DNA of 16,098 nucleotides, taken from assembly GCA_002413345.1 (NCBI GenBank), contig DHWU01000036.1:36332-52429 (forward strand), in the 5' to 3' direction. Below, piece by piece: positions 1-7,531 of the stretch. The notes under the pieces were generated by a model. That model was not told where the DNA came from and searched no databases. It saw nothing but the letters and a program-made list of their open reading frames with translations. The position numbers and the translations under genes are program-made. Position 1 is the stretch's first letter. Each line of letters begins with the position of its first letter. The DNA comes from Propionibacteriaceae bacterium UBA5174. GTDB lineage: Bacteria; Actinomycetota; Actinomycetes; Propionibacteriales; Propionibacteriaceae.

Positions 1-558
1 GTGGCCACCACCTGCGAAGAATGTGCTGGCAAGCGGTTCCAAGCTTCGGTTTTGGAGTATCACTTGGGCGGACGCGACATCAGCCAGGTGCTGGCAATGT
101 CGGTTGCCGAAGCCGAGCAGTTCTTTAGCTCTGGGCAGGCGCGCACTGCAACTGCGCTCGCAATTCTCACTCGACTGGCCGACGTTGGCCTGGGCTATTT
201 GACGCTTGGCCAGCCTTTGACCACGCTTTCCGGTGGTGAACGGCAACGACTCAAACTTGCCGTCCAATTGGCCAATCAAGGCAGCATTTATGTATTGGAC
301 GAACCCACGTCAGGACTGCACTTAGCCGACGTCGAACAGTTCCTTGGGCTGGTTGATCGACTAGTGGATGCGGGCAAGTCTGTGATCGTGATCGAACACC
401 ATCAAGCCGTGATGGCGCACGCCGATTGGATCATCGACCTTGGGCCCGGCGCTGGCCATGATGGCGGCACGTTGGTGTTTGAAGGCACCCCGGCTCAGCT
501 AGTGGAACAACGGTCGACCCTCACTGGGCAGTATCTGAATCGATATCTCGGCAGCTGA
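1..558 (+). CDS. UvrA-family ATPase, C-terminal part (5' end outside window)
   Basis: This is the C-terminal 185 or so residues of a UvrA-type ABC ATPase, the damage-recognition family of nucleotide excision repair. An early CEEC pair followed by GKRF matches the UvrA zinc-site region, where C-x2-C precedes GKRY. Next come the ABC signature LSGGERQR (about residues 76-83), the Walker B stretch YVLDEPTSGLH (about 97-107), the H-loop region VIVIEHH (about 128-134) and DLGPGAGHDGG (about 146-156), all in UvrA order. The frame is open from base 1 and the family is several hundred residues longer, so the GTG at base 1 is almost certainly internal. The end (STLTGQYLNRYL) resembles UvrA C-termini. 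Whether this is housekeeping uvrA or a UvrA-like paralogue cannot be decided, because the N-terminal half is missing; I therefore give no symbol. Confidence 0.85.
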   Translation: MATTCEECAGKRFQASVLEYHLGGRDISQVLAMSVAEAEQFFSSGQARTATALAILTRLADVGLGYLTLGQPLTTLSGGERQRLKLAVQLANQGSIYVLDEPTSGLHLADVEQFLGLVDRLVDAGKSVIVIEHHQAVMAHADWIIDLGPGAGHDGGTLVFEGTPAQLVEQRSTLTGQYLNRYLGS

Positions 559-576
559 ATCGGAGCAAAGCCCTAG

Positions 577-597
577 CGGACAATTGCGGGTTGTCCG
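577..597 (+). terminator. Possible hairpin terminator after the UvrA-like gene
   Basis: A perfect 7-bp inverted repeat (CGGACAA / TTGTCCG) with a 7-nt loop starts 19 nt after the UvrA-like stop codon. No T run follows, so intrinsic termination is only a possibility. Confidence 0.3.
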
Positions 598-655
598 GCG
601 CTCGAATACCTAAAGCCGATGCCCCGAACTTGGTGGCTACACTTCTCGCAAATAG

Positions 656-973
656 TTCACGAAGGGTCTGGACATCGCCGCCGACGGCACCATCTACGTA
701 CCCAACGCTGGCGACGGCACCATCTCCGTCATCAACAACGGACAAGTCACCAACACCATCACCGTCGGCAAAGACCCAACCACCCCAGTAATCGCGGCCG
801 ACGGCACCATCTACGTAGCCAACGCCGGCGACGGCACCGTCTCCGTGATCAAAGATGGCAAGGTCGCCAGCACCATCACCGTCGGCAAAGACCCAGCCAC
901 CCCGGCAGTCGCTTCCGACGGCACCGTCTACGTGCCCAATGGCGATGACGGCACCGTCTCCGTACTGCGGTAG
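656..973 (+). pseudogene. YVTN beta-propeller protein fragment without a start
   Basis: The open frame from just after a TAG at 653-655 to the TAG at 971-973 encodes about 105 residues of YVTN-type beta-propeller repeats. The unit reads DGTIYVANAGDGTVSVI followed by TITVGKDP, with a 39-residue period; about two and a half units are present. YVTN repeats form blades in secreted or cell-surface proteins, which need more blades than this to close a propeller. No ATG, GTG or TTG occurs in this frame upstream of the first repeat, and no signal peptide is visible. It therefore looks like the 3' remnant of a longer gene, left by deletion or recombination. It lies about 100 bp after the UvrA-like gene on the same strand. 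Alternatives are a frameshifted gene or a sequencing error upstream. Open frames in the other two phases over the same bases give low-complexity products and are shadows. Confidence 0.6.
683..973 (+). repeat. In-frame 117-bp tandem repeat (YVTN blades)
   Basis: Direct repeats start at 683, 800 and 917 (GACGGCACC, ATC or GTC, TAC), giving an exact 117-bp period over two full units plus a 57-bp partial third. A second GACGGCACC lies inside each unit. The period is a multiple of three and the units translate to propeller blades, so this is a protein repeat and not a CRISPR or a DNA-level satellite. Confidence 0.8.
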
Positions 974-1006
974 TCGCTAATCGGTAGTCGGGCGCAGCAA
1001 CAAAGC

Positions 1007-1042
1007 AGTAGCCCTGGTCGAGCATGCTCGACCAGGGCTACT
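1007..1042. terminator. Bidirectional terminator, perfect 36-bp palindrome
   Basis: Two 18-bp arms (1007-1024 and 1025-1042) are perfectly complementary with no spacer; as RNA they would give about 16 bp capped by a CAUG-type loop. The palindrome lies 12 nt after the qmoC-like stop codon on the minus strand and downstream of the plus-strand genes, exactly between convergent units. On the minus strand it is followed by CTGCTTTGTT, a weak T-rich tail. It is the likely end of the tusA-to-qmoC transcript. Confidence 0.75.
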
Positions 1043-1054
1043 TGACTACGAAAC

Positions 1055-2236
1055 TCAGACGGGCTGCAACTCCCGATGCTCATCTTTGGCCAGGCCATAG
1101 AAGAACAGCGAAACCGGGCGGTACATCACATGGGCGAACTTGGTGAACGGCAAGAACAACACCAACTCCATCGCGATCGCCACATGCACTAGGAACACCC
1201 AGTACGCCCAGATTTGCGGTCCGGGCAGGTAAAGGGCCACCTCAATGACAAATCCGGTCAGACCGGTGAGCATCAGCAACCACAAGAACAGCCAGTCCGC
1301 TGGTGAACTGTGTTTGGCCGCCGAACTCACCTGCTGGCGACGATTGATCATGAACCAGCTCACGCCATACATCAGAGCCAGCCCGGCAACCGTGCCTAGC
1401 AAACGGATCGGATACCAAAGCGGCACCGCCGTGCCGGTCGGCTTTACCCCGGCCATGTCGAGCACGTAGTTCAAAGTGGTGGCCACGAACAGCCCGATGA
1501 AGCCCCACAACGTGAGGAAGTGAATCAGCCAGCGGCGCCGGTACAACGGTTCGGCCGGTTCGTCATCGGCACAGTCCTCCCGGAACCGCTTCTGACCCAA
1601 GGATTCGACGCCGATCGAATACCAAAGCGCGCGAAAGGTACGTCCCCAAGCGGCCTTGGATCCAAACAAAGACTTGGCACTGACCTGATCACGCTTGGCG
1701 ATACCGCGGATCATGAACACCAGATTGATCACCGCGAACAGGGCCACCACGCCCATCAGGATCAGCCCGACCAGGTGAATCCAGTGGTACGGAATGAAGT
1801 CGAAGAAGGCCAACCTTGCCCGAGTCTCTTGCTCACGCACTGAGGCGAAGAACAGCGCAAAGAACAGCATCGCCGCAATCACAATCACGCTACCGAGCAC
1901 CGGCTTGGTGCTCAGCGCCCGGGCGATCCCGGTCTTGTCCAACTTGGCGATCGCGAAGCGCCGGGCCGTCGCCATGAACTCAGCCGGGTCAGCTTCTTGC
2001 GGACACCGTGAGGTACACATGCCGCACTGGTAGCAGGTCCACAACTCCTTGCTGGTCACCAACTCATCGGTGAGCCCCACTTGGGCCAGCCGGATGAACC
2101 GCCTGGGAAAAGTGGCGTCGTTGTCGGCCAGTGGGCAGATCGCGGTGCAGTTGCCGCAGGAATAGCAGGCGTTGACATCTGGCGCGCCGAACTTTTGCAG
2201 GTCGGTGATCAGATTCAGATCGACCATAGTGGCCAT
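1055..2236 (-). CDS. qmoC: QmoC-like HdrC/cytochrome b fusion, quinone-reactive membrane subunit
   Basis: This 393-residue protein combines an HdrC-type ferredoxin domain with a membrane cytochrome b domain, the QmoC layout and about the QmoC length. Two complete [4Fe-4S] motifs are visible: C24-x2-C27-x2-C30-x3-C34 and C68-x2-C71-x2-C74-x3-C78. About six hydrophobic spans follow (near 113-131, 152-176, 236-258, 275-296, 314-335 and 341-361). Histidines in or beside spans (H151, H154, H239, H351, H369) could bind haem b, as in the NarI-like family. In known Qmo complexes this subunit exchanges electrons between the soluble flavin/Fe-S subunits and the menaquinone pool. The ATG lies 2 nt after the preceding stop, with GGAAGG/GCAGG upstream; an in-frame ATG three codons later is the alternative. 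It is the last gene before the palindromic terminator. Assignment to the family is firm; the physiological quinone reaction is inferred. Confidence 0.85.
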   Translation of the reverse strand: MATMVDLNLITDLQKFGAPDVNACYSCGNCTAICPLADNDATFPRRFIRLAQVGLTDELVTSKELWTCYQCGMCTSRCPQEADPAEFMATARRFAIAKLDKTGIARALSTKPVLGSVIVIAAMLFFALFFASVREQETRARLAFFDFIPYHWIHLVGLILMGVVALFAVINLVFMIRGIAKRDQVSAKSLFGSKAAWGRTFRALWYSIGVESLGQKRFREDCADDEPAEPLYRRRWLIHFLTLWGFIGLFVATTLNYVLDMAGVKPTGTAVPLWYPIRLLGTVAGLALMYGVSWFMINRRQQVSSAAKHSSPADWLFLWLLMLTGLTGFVIEVALYLPGPQIWAYWVFLVHVAIAMELVLFLPFTKFAHVMYRPVSLFFYGLAKDEHRELQPV

Positions 2237-2238
2237 GA

Positions 2239-2484
2239 CTAGACCTGCCTTCCGGTAGCTGCGTAGGCGAAATAGCCGTCATCGTCGGCTTCGGAGCTTT
2301 CGACCAGAAAGCCATAACGACGCATCCCCATCACCCAATAGACGACCTCGTTGGCTGGGGCCCCGAGTCGTTCAGCCAGCTCTGGGACGGTGAGCGGCGC
2401 TTCGGCCACCGCCTCAAGAATCGGCTTGTGCATCAAAGGTTCCTCGCGGATGACTTCCCGAGGGTCACGCAATACTTGACTCAT
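2239..2484 (-). CDS. Mini winged-helix protein inside the Qmo-like operon
   Basis: This 81-residue protein contains a helix-turn-helix-like segment: ILEAVAEAPLTVPELAERLG, then a helix around NEVVYWVMGMRRYG and a short wing-like FLVESS/YFAYAATG region. That pattern suggests a small winged-helix domain of the MarR/ArsR-like fold. There are no cysteines, no membrane span and no extra effector domain. Its ATG overlaps the qmoB-like stop (ATGA) and has AAGGAG 8-10 nt upstream; its stop lies 2 nt before the qmoC-like start. It is therefore translated with the complex and sits between two structural subunits, not at the head of the operon. It may be a regulator, or an accessory/assembly protein that uses a winged helix for protein contact. 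The gene is convincing from its packing; the function is not known. Confidence 0.7.
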   Translation of the reverse strand: MSQVLRDPREVIREEPLMHKPILEAVAEAPLTVPELAERLGAPANEVVYWVMGMRRYGFLVESSEADDDGYFAYAATGRQV

Positions 2485-4268
2485 GCCACCGGCTCCTTGT
2501 CTGGCACCTCGGTAATGACCATCTCTTCGATCGCAGCCAACATCTGTTCATCGGTGTAGCCCAATAGTTCGATCGCATCCGAACCGCACACTGGGACGCA
2601 ACCGCCGCAGCCCTTACAGGTGGCCGGATCGATTGAGGCGGCCATTCGACCGTCCCATTCGATGCTGGTGATCGATCCGTAAGGACACACGGTGAGGCAT
2701 TCACCACTCGAGATGCACTTGTCCGGATCAATCCGAGCCACCAGCGGATCCAGATCGGCATAGCCCTTCTTCAGCAGCGCCGCGCTTTGAGCGACCGCAG
2801 CCAGACCGGCCGACACGCTCTCCCCCACTGTCCGCGGACTCTGGCAACAGCCAGCGATCAGCAACCCGTCCACCACTGTCTCGACTGGACGCAGCTTGGG
2901 ATGAATCTCGTTGAAGAACCCGTCGGTGCCCACCGGAACCTTCAACAACTCCACCAACGAAGTGTTCTCCCGCGGCACCATGCCGGTGACTAGTACCACC
3001 AGATCCACTGGCAAGGTCACTTCTTGGCTTTGGGTCAGCAGGTCAGTCACTGTTACACCGAGAGCGCCCGAATCGAGTTTGGCAACCTCCGGTGGGGTGT
3101 CCGCGTCGAATTTGAGGTAGGTCGAGCCGCCTTCGCGCGACTCGTTGTATAGCAACTCATATTTGCCGTAGGCCCGGACGTCGCGGTACACGTGGAACTG
3201 CCGGATAGCCGGATCCAAGTTGTTCACCAGCAGCGAGGTGTGAATCGCCGAAGTGCAGCAGTACTTCGAGCAATGCTCATTGCCACCGCGCTGCCGCGAG
3301 CCCACACAGTAGATGTAGGCCAACGAACGCACCGGACGACCTTGATAGCTGAGCTCGCCGGCGGCCGAAGAATCCACCAGTTCCTTGAACTGCGGCAGCG
3401 TGACTACCCCGTCCATGCCATAGCCGTATTCACCAGAAGCCGGATCATACGAATCGAACCCGGTGGCCACGATGATGGCACCGACATCTACTTGGAGGGT
3501 CTTGTCTGACCCCTCTCGATGCAGAGTGACTTCCATCTCGTAGTTGCCGAAGCTGCCAGCCTTACCGGTCACCTCAGCATTGGTGTAGACGGTGATATCG
3601 CGGCGCTGTGTGATCTGCTCCACCAAGGAGGCCACCTGGTCGCGTCCCGAATCATCGTTGGGGAACATGGCGCCGAAGCCACCAACCCAGCCACCCAGGT
3701 GGTCGGATCGTTCCACCAGGATCGCCTCAATGCCGATCTCGGCCAGGCCGATCGCAGCGCGCAACCCAGCGATACCGCCACCGATCACCAACGTCCGGGG
3801 CAGGGTTTGCACTCGCAACGCCTGCAACGGATCAGACAGCCGGCTCTTGGCGACACCGGCTCGGACTAGGCCGATTACCTTCTCGGTCGCACCGGCCTTG
3901 TCATGCGGGTGGGCCCAGGATGCCTGCTCGCGAACATTCACCTGGGTGTAGGTGTAGGGGTTTAGGTCGGCCCTGGAAGCAACATTTCGGAAGGTCACCT
4001 GGTGCAGCTTCGGCGAACACGATGCCACTACTAGGCCATCGAGTTTCTCCGCGCGAATGGCATCGATCATGTCGTGTTGGGTGCCATCCGAACAGGCGAA
4101 CACCGTGGTTTCTGACACCACCACCCCCGGCTCATCGGCCAGAGCTTCCCGAACGGCATTGACATCTACATAGTCGGAGATATTTCCACCGCAATGGCAG
4201 ATGAAGACCCCAATCCGGCGGTCCTCCGGCGCTGGCTTGTCTGGCTTGGCAGCTGCGTCCTTACTCAT
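2481..4268 (-). CDS. qmoB: QmoB-like HdrA flavoprotein lacking the MvhD domain
   Basis: This 595-residue HdrA-family flavin/Fe-S protein begins with the N-terminal HdrA domain (GVFICHCGGNISDY, about 20-33, and VVASCSPKLHQ, about 80-90). A Rossmann FAD site follows (VIGGGIAGLRAA, 161-172). The conserved HdrA Fe-S region comes next (YCVGSR near 320-325, with HCSKYCC near 332-338), and the protein ends with a two-cluster ferredoxin domain. The HdrA motif DCSxCI is absent after the FAD fingerprint, as I would expect for QmoB-type proteins. The ferredoxin motifs are C518-x5-C524-x3-C528, with Ser at 521 in place of the second Cys, and a complete C551-x2-C554-x2-C557-x3-C561. QmoB normally continues into an MvhD domain; this one stops, and a separate MvhD-like gene lies upstream in the operon. 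The ATG overlaps the qmoA-like stop (ATGA), with a strong GAGGAGG site. The likely role is soluble electron transfer between the other HdrA and the membrane subunit. Confidence 0.85.
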   Translation of the reverse strand: MSKDAAAKPDKPAPEDRRIGVFICHCGGNISDYVDVNAVREALADEPGVVVSETTVFACSDGTQHDMIDAIRAEKLDGLVVASCSPKLHQVTFRNVASRADLNPYTYTQVNVREQASWAHPHDKAGATEKVIGLVRAGVAKSRLSDPLQALRVQTLPRTLVIGGGIAGLRAAIGLAEIGIEAILVERSDHLGGWVGGFGAMFPNDDSGRDQVASLVEQITQRRDITVYTNAEVTGKAGSFGNYEMEVTLHREGSDKTLQVDVGAIIVATGFDSYDPASGEYGYGMDGVVTLPQFKELVDSSAAGELSYQGRPVRSLAYIYCVGSRQRGGNEHCSKYCCTSAIHTSLLVNNLDPAIRQFHVYRDVRAYGKYELLYNESREGGSTYLKFDADTPPEVAKLDSGALGVTVTDLLTQSQEVTLPVDLVVLVTGMVPRENTSLVELLKVPVGTDGFFNEIHPKLRPVETVVDGLLIAGCCQSPRTVGESVSAGLAAVAQSAALLKKGYADLDPLVARIDPDKCISSGECLTVCPYGSITSIEWDGRMAASIDPATCKGCGGCVPVCGSDAIELLGYTDEQMLAAIEEMVITEVPDKEPVA

Positions 4269-6979
4269 GCCAGCACCTCCTCAGGTTCTTTGGCGAAGTG
4301 TTGATGCTCTAGGTGAGCAGCCACCTGAGCCACTGCCGCACCGGCGTGCAAGATGGTGTCCACGATGTCTTTGGCTCCGGCAGCCGTGCCAGCCACGAAG
4401 ACTCCCGGGATGTTCGTCTGTCCTGGACTGATCTCGGCGCTTGGTTCGGCCACGTAGTAGTACTCGTCCAACCCCAACGGGGCGTCGGAAAAGAGCGTCT
4501 CGACATCCCGGTTGGGTTGAATCCCAACCGCAAGCACCACTAGGTCGTAGCTGGCCTCCACGATGCCGCCACCGTTATCGATGTCTTCGTAGCGCACCAG
4601 CAGATCACCATTTGGTTCTTCGGTGATCTTGGAGACTCTGCCCTTCAGGTAGATCGCCCCCATGTCTTCGGCCTGGGTGTAGAACTCCTCGTACCGTTTT
4701 CCGGCGGCCCGCATGTCCATGTAGTGCATGGTCACGTCAGCCAACGGCAGCGCGCCCATGATCAACTGGTTTTGCTTGATCGAATACATGCAACAGAACT
4801 TCGAACACAACGGATTGCCCACGGTCTTGTCGCGCGAACCGGTACAGGAGATGTACGCGATCCGGTCAGGCACTTTCCCGTCTCCGGGACGCAACACCGT
4901 GTTGAACGGACGGGTCGGCGCGAGCAGCCGGTCCATCTGCATGGCGGTGATCACATTTGGGAACTGGCCATAGCCGTATTCGGGCTTGAGGTCCGCAGCG
5001 AACAGCTTGTGGCCGGTCGATACGACCACCGAGCCCACCTCAAATTCGGTGATCTTGTCCCGTTGAGCCATGTCAATAGCGAAGGCTGGGCACTGTTTCA
5101 CGCACTCCTGACACTCCGAACACACGCCGCAGTCCAGGCAAGAGCCCGCACCGTCACGGGCTTGATCTTCAGTGAGCGCAGCTTCAATCTCGGCAAAATC
5201 AGCCGGACGCAGGTGCAGGTCAACCTCACCAGTAACCGGATCGCGATGAGTGATGGAATCGTGTCGAGCCAGAACGTCACGGTGCTTGGTAGTCGAAAGC
5301 TTTGAATCCAGCTCGAAGCCATCGAGCTTCTCGCCTTTCAAGAAGCGATCAACCATGTACCCAGCCCGGCGTCCCGAGCCAACCGCCCGAGTGATGGTGG
5401 ACAAGCCATTGGCAACGTCACCAGCAGCAAACAGCCACTTCTCTTTGGTCTGCAAGGTCTTCCGGTTAGCGCCGACGCGTGACTTATTGCCAACGCCAGC
5501 GACCTCACCGTAGAGCGCTTCGTCCACGTCCAGTCCCAGGCAACTGATCACTAGGTCAGCAATGATTTCTCTGGGCGGCCCGGCTGGAGTAACAGCGTCG
5601 GTGGTGTCAGCCGCAGTGACGCCGCTGCACCGCAGTGCACGTACCGCACCGTCAGCCAGCAACACTTCAGCTGCCTCAGAGGCGAACAGGAAGTTGACCC
5701 CTTCGGCTTCGGCCTCAACGTATTCGATCTCGTTGCATGGCAGAGCGGCGGGTTTTGCGGCTGCCGCAACTACCGAAACCTTGGCAGCTCCTTGCCGCAA
5801 GGCCGTGCGAGCCGCGTTCAGAGCGACCACGTCGCCACCGACCACCACCACCTGCTTGCCGCTCAGGTCCGCACCTTGGTCATCGGCTGCCGCCTTGAGG
5901 AAAGCGAGCCCGTAGACCACCTGGGCAGCATCGGCGCCAGCAACCTCCAGCGGGATCTCCCGCGGCGTGCCCGTGGCAACCACTACTGCGTCAAAGCCTC
6001 GTTCCTTTAGCGCCGCGAGATCATCAATCACCGAGTTGCAGATGATCTCCACCCCAAGGGCGGTCAGATTGGCGATATCTGTTTCGACGACCTCGTTCGG
6101 TAGCCGGAAGCCTGGAATCGCGTGCCGGGCTTGCCCGCCGGGCGCGTCTTGCGCTTCGAAAATGGTTACCTTGTGGCCTTGTCTAACCAACTGCCAGGCA
6201 GCGGTGAGACCTGCTGGGCCTGAACCGACCACGGCCACCGACTTACCGCTGGCGGCACCGGCCTCAACGCCAGGGCCGTCATGGGTTGCGTAATGCTGAT
6301 CGGCCAGATACCGCTTCAGCAGGCGGATCGGCACAGTGCCTTCCACCTGCCCACGGGTGCAGCCGTTTTCACAAGGCGCATAACAAGCCCGGCCAAGGGT
6401 GCCAACTAATGGGGTGGCATCCAGATTCAGTTGAAACCCTTGCTCATACTTACCCGTCCTAGCCAGCGATACATAGCCGTGGGCTTTGATCCCAGCTGGG
6501 CACGCAGCAATACAGGGCGAAGTGCCGGTGCGGTCAAGCACCGCTTTCTTCGGAACGGCCTGCGGAAAAGCAATGTAAGCAGCTCGCCTGGGAGCTAACT
6601 CCGCATTGAACTGGTCCGGCACTGCAACGGTGCATTCCTTCTGACACACATCACAACCGGTGCAGGCAGCCCAGTCGACGAACTTCGACTTCTCCCGAAC
6701 ACTCACCTTGAATCGACCATCAGCATTTCTGCTTATCTGCTCCACCTCGGAGTAGGCCAGGGTCTTGATGTTCGGGTGGTTAATCGTGGTCGACATTTTC
6801 GGCCCCGAGATGCACGAGGCACAGTCCAAGGTTGGGAACACCTTGCTCAGCAGGATCATTCGTCCGCCGACGCTGGCTTCCTTTTCAACCAATAGGACCT
6901 GATAGCCCATGTCTGCCAACTTGATCGACGATTCCATACCGCCGATACCGCTGCCCACCACCAGGACGTCGTAGTTCAC
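4265..6979 (-). CDS. qmoA: QmoA-like HdrA with an inserted GltD-type flavin/NAD(P) module
   Basis: This 904-residue protein has an interrupted HdrA architecture. HdrA FAD fold: VLVVGSGIGGMES near 5-17. HdrA cysteine motif: DCASC, C53/C56. Ferredoxin site: C106, C109, C112, C116. An extra module of about 450 residues comes next, with GltD-like cysteines (C156, C160, C199, C203, C207), a second FAD motif (VGSGPAGLTAAW, near 251) and a nucleotide-binding fold (VVVGGDVVALNAA, near 378-390). After GDVANG (about 520) comes a cysteine-rich linker (C614 to C630). HdrA then resumes with SCTGSRD and CSKFCC (near 711-730). In GltD relatives an Arg pair after the second nucleotide fold contacts the NADP phosphate; here that stretch is VVAAAAKPAALP. 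Start: an open GTG exists at 7000, but AAGGAG sits 6 nt before the GTG at 6979, which also gives the usual short lead into the FAD fold. It is probably the flavin hub of the complex. The NAD(P)-binding role is inferred. Confidence 0.85.
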   Translation of the reverse strand: MNYDVLVVGSGIGGMESSIKLADMGYQVLLVEKEASVGGRMILLSKVFPTLDCASCISGPKMSTTINHPNIKTLAYSEVEQISRNADGRFKVSVREKSKFVDWAACTGCDVCQKECTVAVPDQFNAELAPRRAAYIAFPQAVPKKAVLDRTGTSPCIAACPAGIKAHGYVSLARTGKYEQGFQLNLDATPLVGTLGRACYAPCENGCTRGQVEGTVPIRLLKRYLADQHYATHDGPGVEAGAASGKSVAVVGSGPAGLTAAWQLVRQGHKVTIFEAQDAPGGQARHAIPGFRLPNEVVETDIANLTALGVEIICNSVIDDLAALKERGFDAVVVATGTPREIPLEVAGADAAQVVYGLAFLKAAADDQGADLSGKQVVVVGGDVVALNAARTALRQGAAKVSVVAAAAKPAALPCNEIEYVEAEAEGVNFLFASEAAEVLLADGAVRALRCSGVTAADTTDAVTPAGPPREIIADLVISCLGLDVDEALYGEVAGVGNKSRVGANRKTLQTKEKWLFAAGDVANGLSTITRAVGSGRRAGYMVDRFLKGEKLDGFELDSKLSTTKHRDVLARHDSITHRDPVTGEVDLHLRPADFAEIEAALTEDQARDGAGSCLDCGVCSECQECVKQCPAFAIDMAQRDKITEFEVGSVVVSTGHKLFAADLKPEYGYGQFPNVITAMQMDRLLAPTRPFNTVLRPGDGKVPDRIAYISCTGSRDKTVGNPLCSKFCCMYSIKQNQLIMGALPLADVTMHYMDMRAAGKRYEEFYTQAEDMGAIYLKGRVSKITEEPNGDLLVRYEDIDNGGGIVEASYDLVVLAVGIQPNRDVETLFSDAPLGLDEYYYVAEPSAEISPGQTNIPGVFVAGTAAGAKDIVDTILHAGAAVAQVAAHLEHQHFAKEPEEVLA

Positions 6980-7013
6980 CACAGTCTCCTTGCTAGTCAC
7001 GTGCCACTACCGC

Positions 7014-7493
7014 CTAGACGAATAGGTTGACGTTGGACTCATCGGCTTCACCCAGATAGGTCGCCACCCCGGCATACTCGATGCCGTCGATCAGCTCTTC
7101 CTTGCTGATTCCCAACACATCCATCGACATGGTGCAGGCGATCATCTTGATGCCTTGCTCCTGGGCCGTGGCAATCAATTCAGAAACCGACATAACGTTC
7201 TGCGATTTCATTACCTTCTTCATCATGCTGCGCCCCAGGCCACCGAAGTTGAACCTCGAAATGTTCAATTTTTCCGGGCTCTTCGGCAGCATTCCGGAAA
7301 ACATCTTCTGCAGGCCGCTCTTGACAGCACTCGGTGCGCCGGCACCATCAGTTTTCCGTAATGCAGAGAGACCCCAGAAAGTGAAGAACATGGTTACTTC
7401 ATCATCCATTGCCGCAGCACCATTGGCGATGATGAATGCAGCCATCACCCGATCATAATCCCCACTAAAGACAATGAGTGTCTTCTTCGACAT
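7014..7493 (-). CDS. dsrE2: DsrE2-type sulfur-transfer protein
   Basis: This 159-residue protein belongs to the DsrE/DsrF/DrsH-like superfamily, DsrE2 type. It opens with KKTLIVFSGDYDRVMAAFI, then NGAAAMDDEVTMFFTFWGL (about 24-42). The conserved C120 lies in MIACTMSMDVLGI, the expected persulfide-carrying position, and it is the only cysteine. DsrE2 proteins accept or pass on sulfane sulfur together with TusA in the cytoplasm; some relatives are membrane-linked, but no clear membrane span is seen here. A GTG three codons upstream (7502) keeps the frame open, but MSKKTLIVFSG is the typical family start, so I chose the ATG at 7493; the Shine-Dalgarno evidence is weak for both. It lies 38 nt after the FlpD-like gene and 34 nt before the qmoA-like start. 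Confidence 0.87.
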   Translation of the reverse strand: MSKKTLIVFSGDYDRVMAAFIIANGAAAMDDEVTMFFTFWGLSALRKTDGAGAPSAVKSGLQKMFSGMLPKSPEKLNISRFNFGGLGRSMMKKVMKSQNVMSVSELIATAQEQGIKMIACTMSMDVLGISKEELIDGIEYAGVATYLGEADESNVNLFV

Positions 7494-7531
7494 CGTTGCC
7501 ACCAGCTTTCTGTTGTATGTTTTCGGCTCGG

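Noticed and set aside
619..948. 109-codon frame rich in His/Arg repeats
   Set aside because: It is an out-of-phase reading of the 117-bp propeller repeats; the composition is an artefact of the repeated DNA.
683..973. Regular direct repeats as a CRISPR array
   Set aside because: The units are contiguous, 117 bp long, in frame, and translate to YVTN blades; there are no unique spacers and no cas genes.
4509..4530. 8-bp perfect inverted repeat with 6-nt loop inside the qmoA-like gene
   Set aside because: It lies in coding sequence with ordinary codons and no T run; a chance or weak structure.
4724..5305. 193-codon plus-strand frame inside the qmoA-like gene
   Set aside because: Antisense shadow of a gene with clear HdrA/GltD motifs; no recognisable domain of its own.
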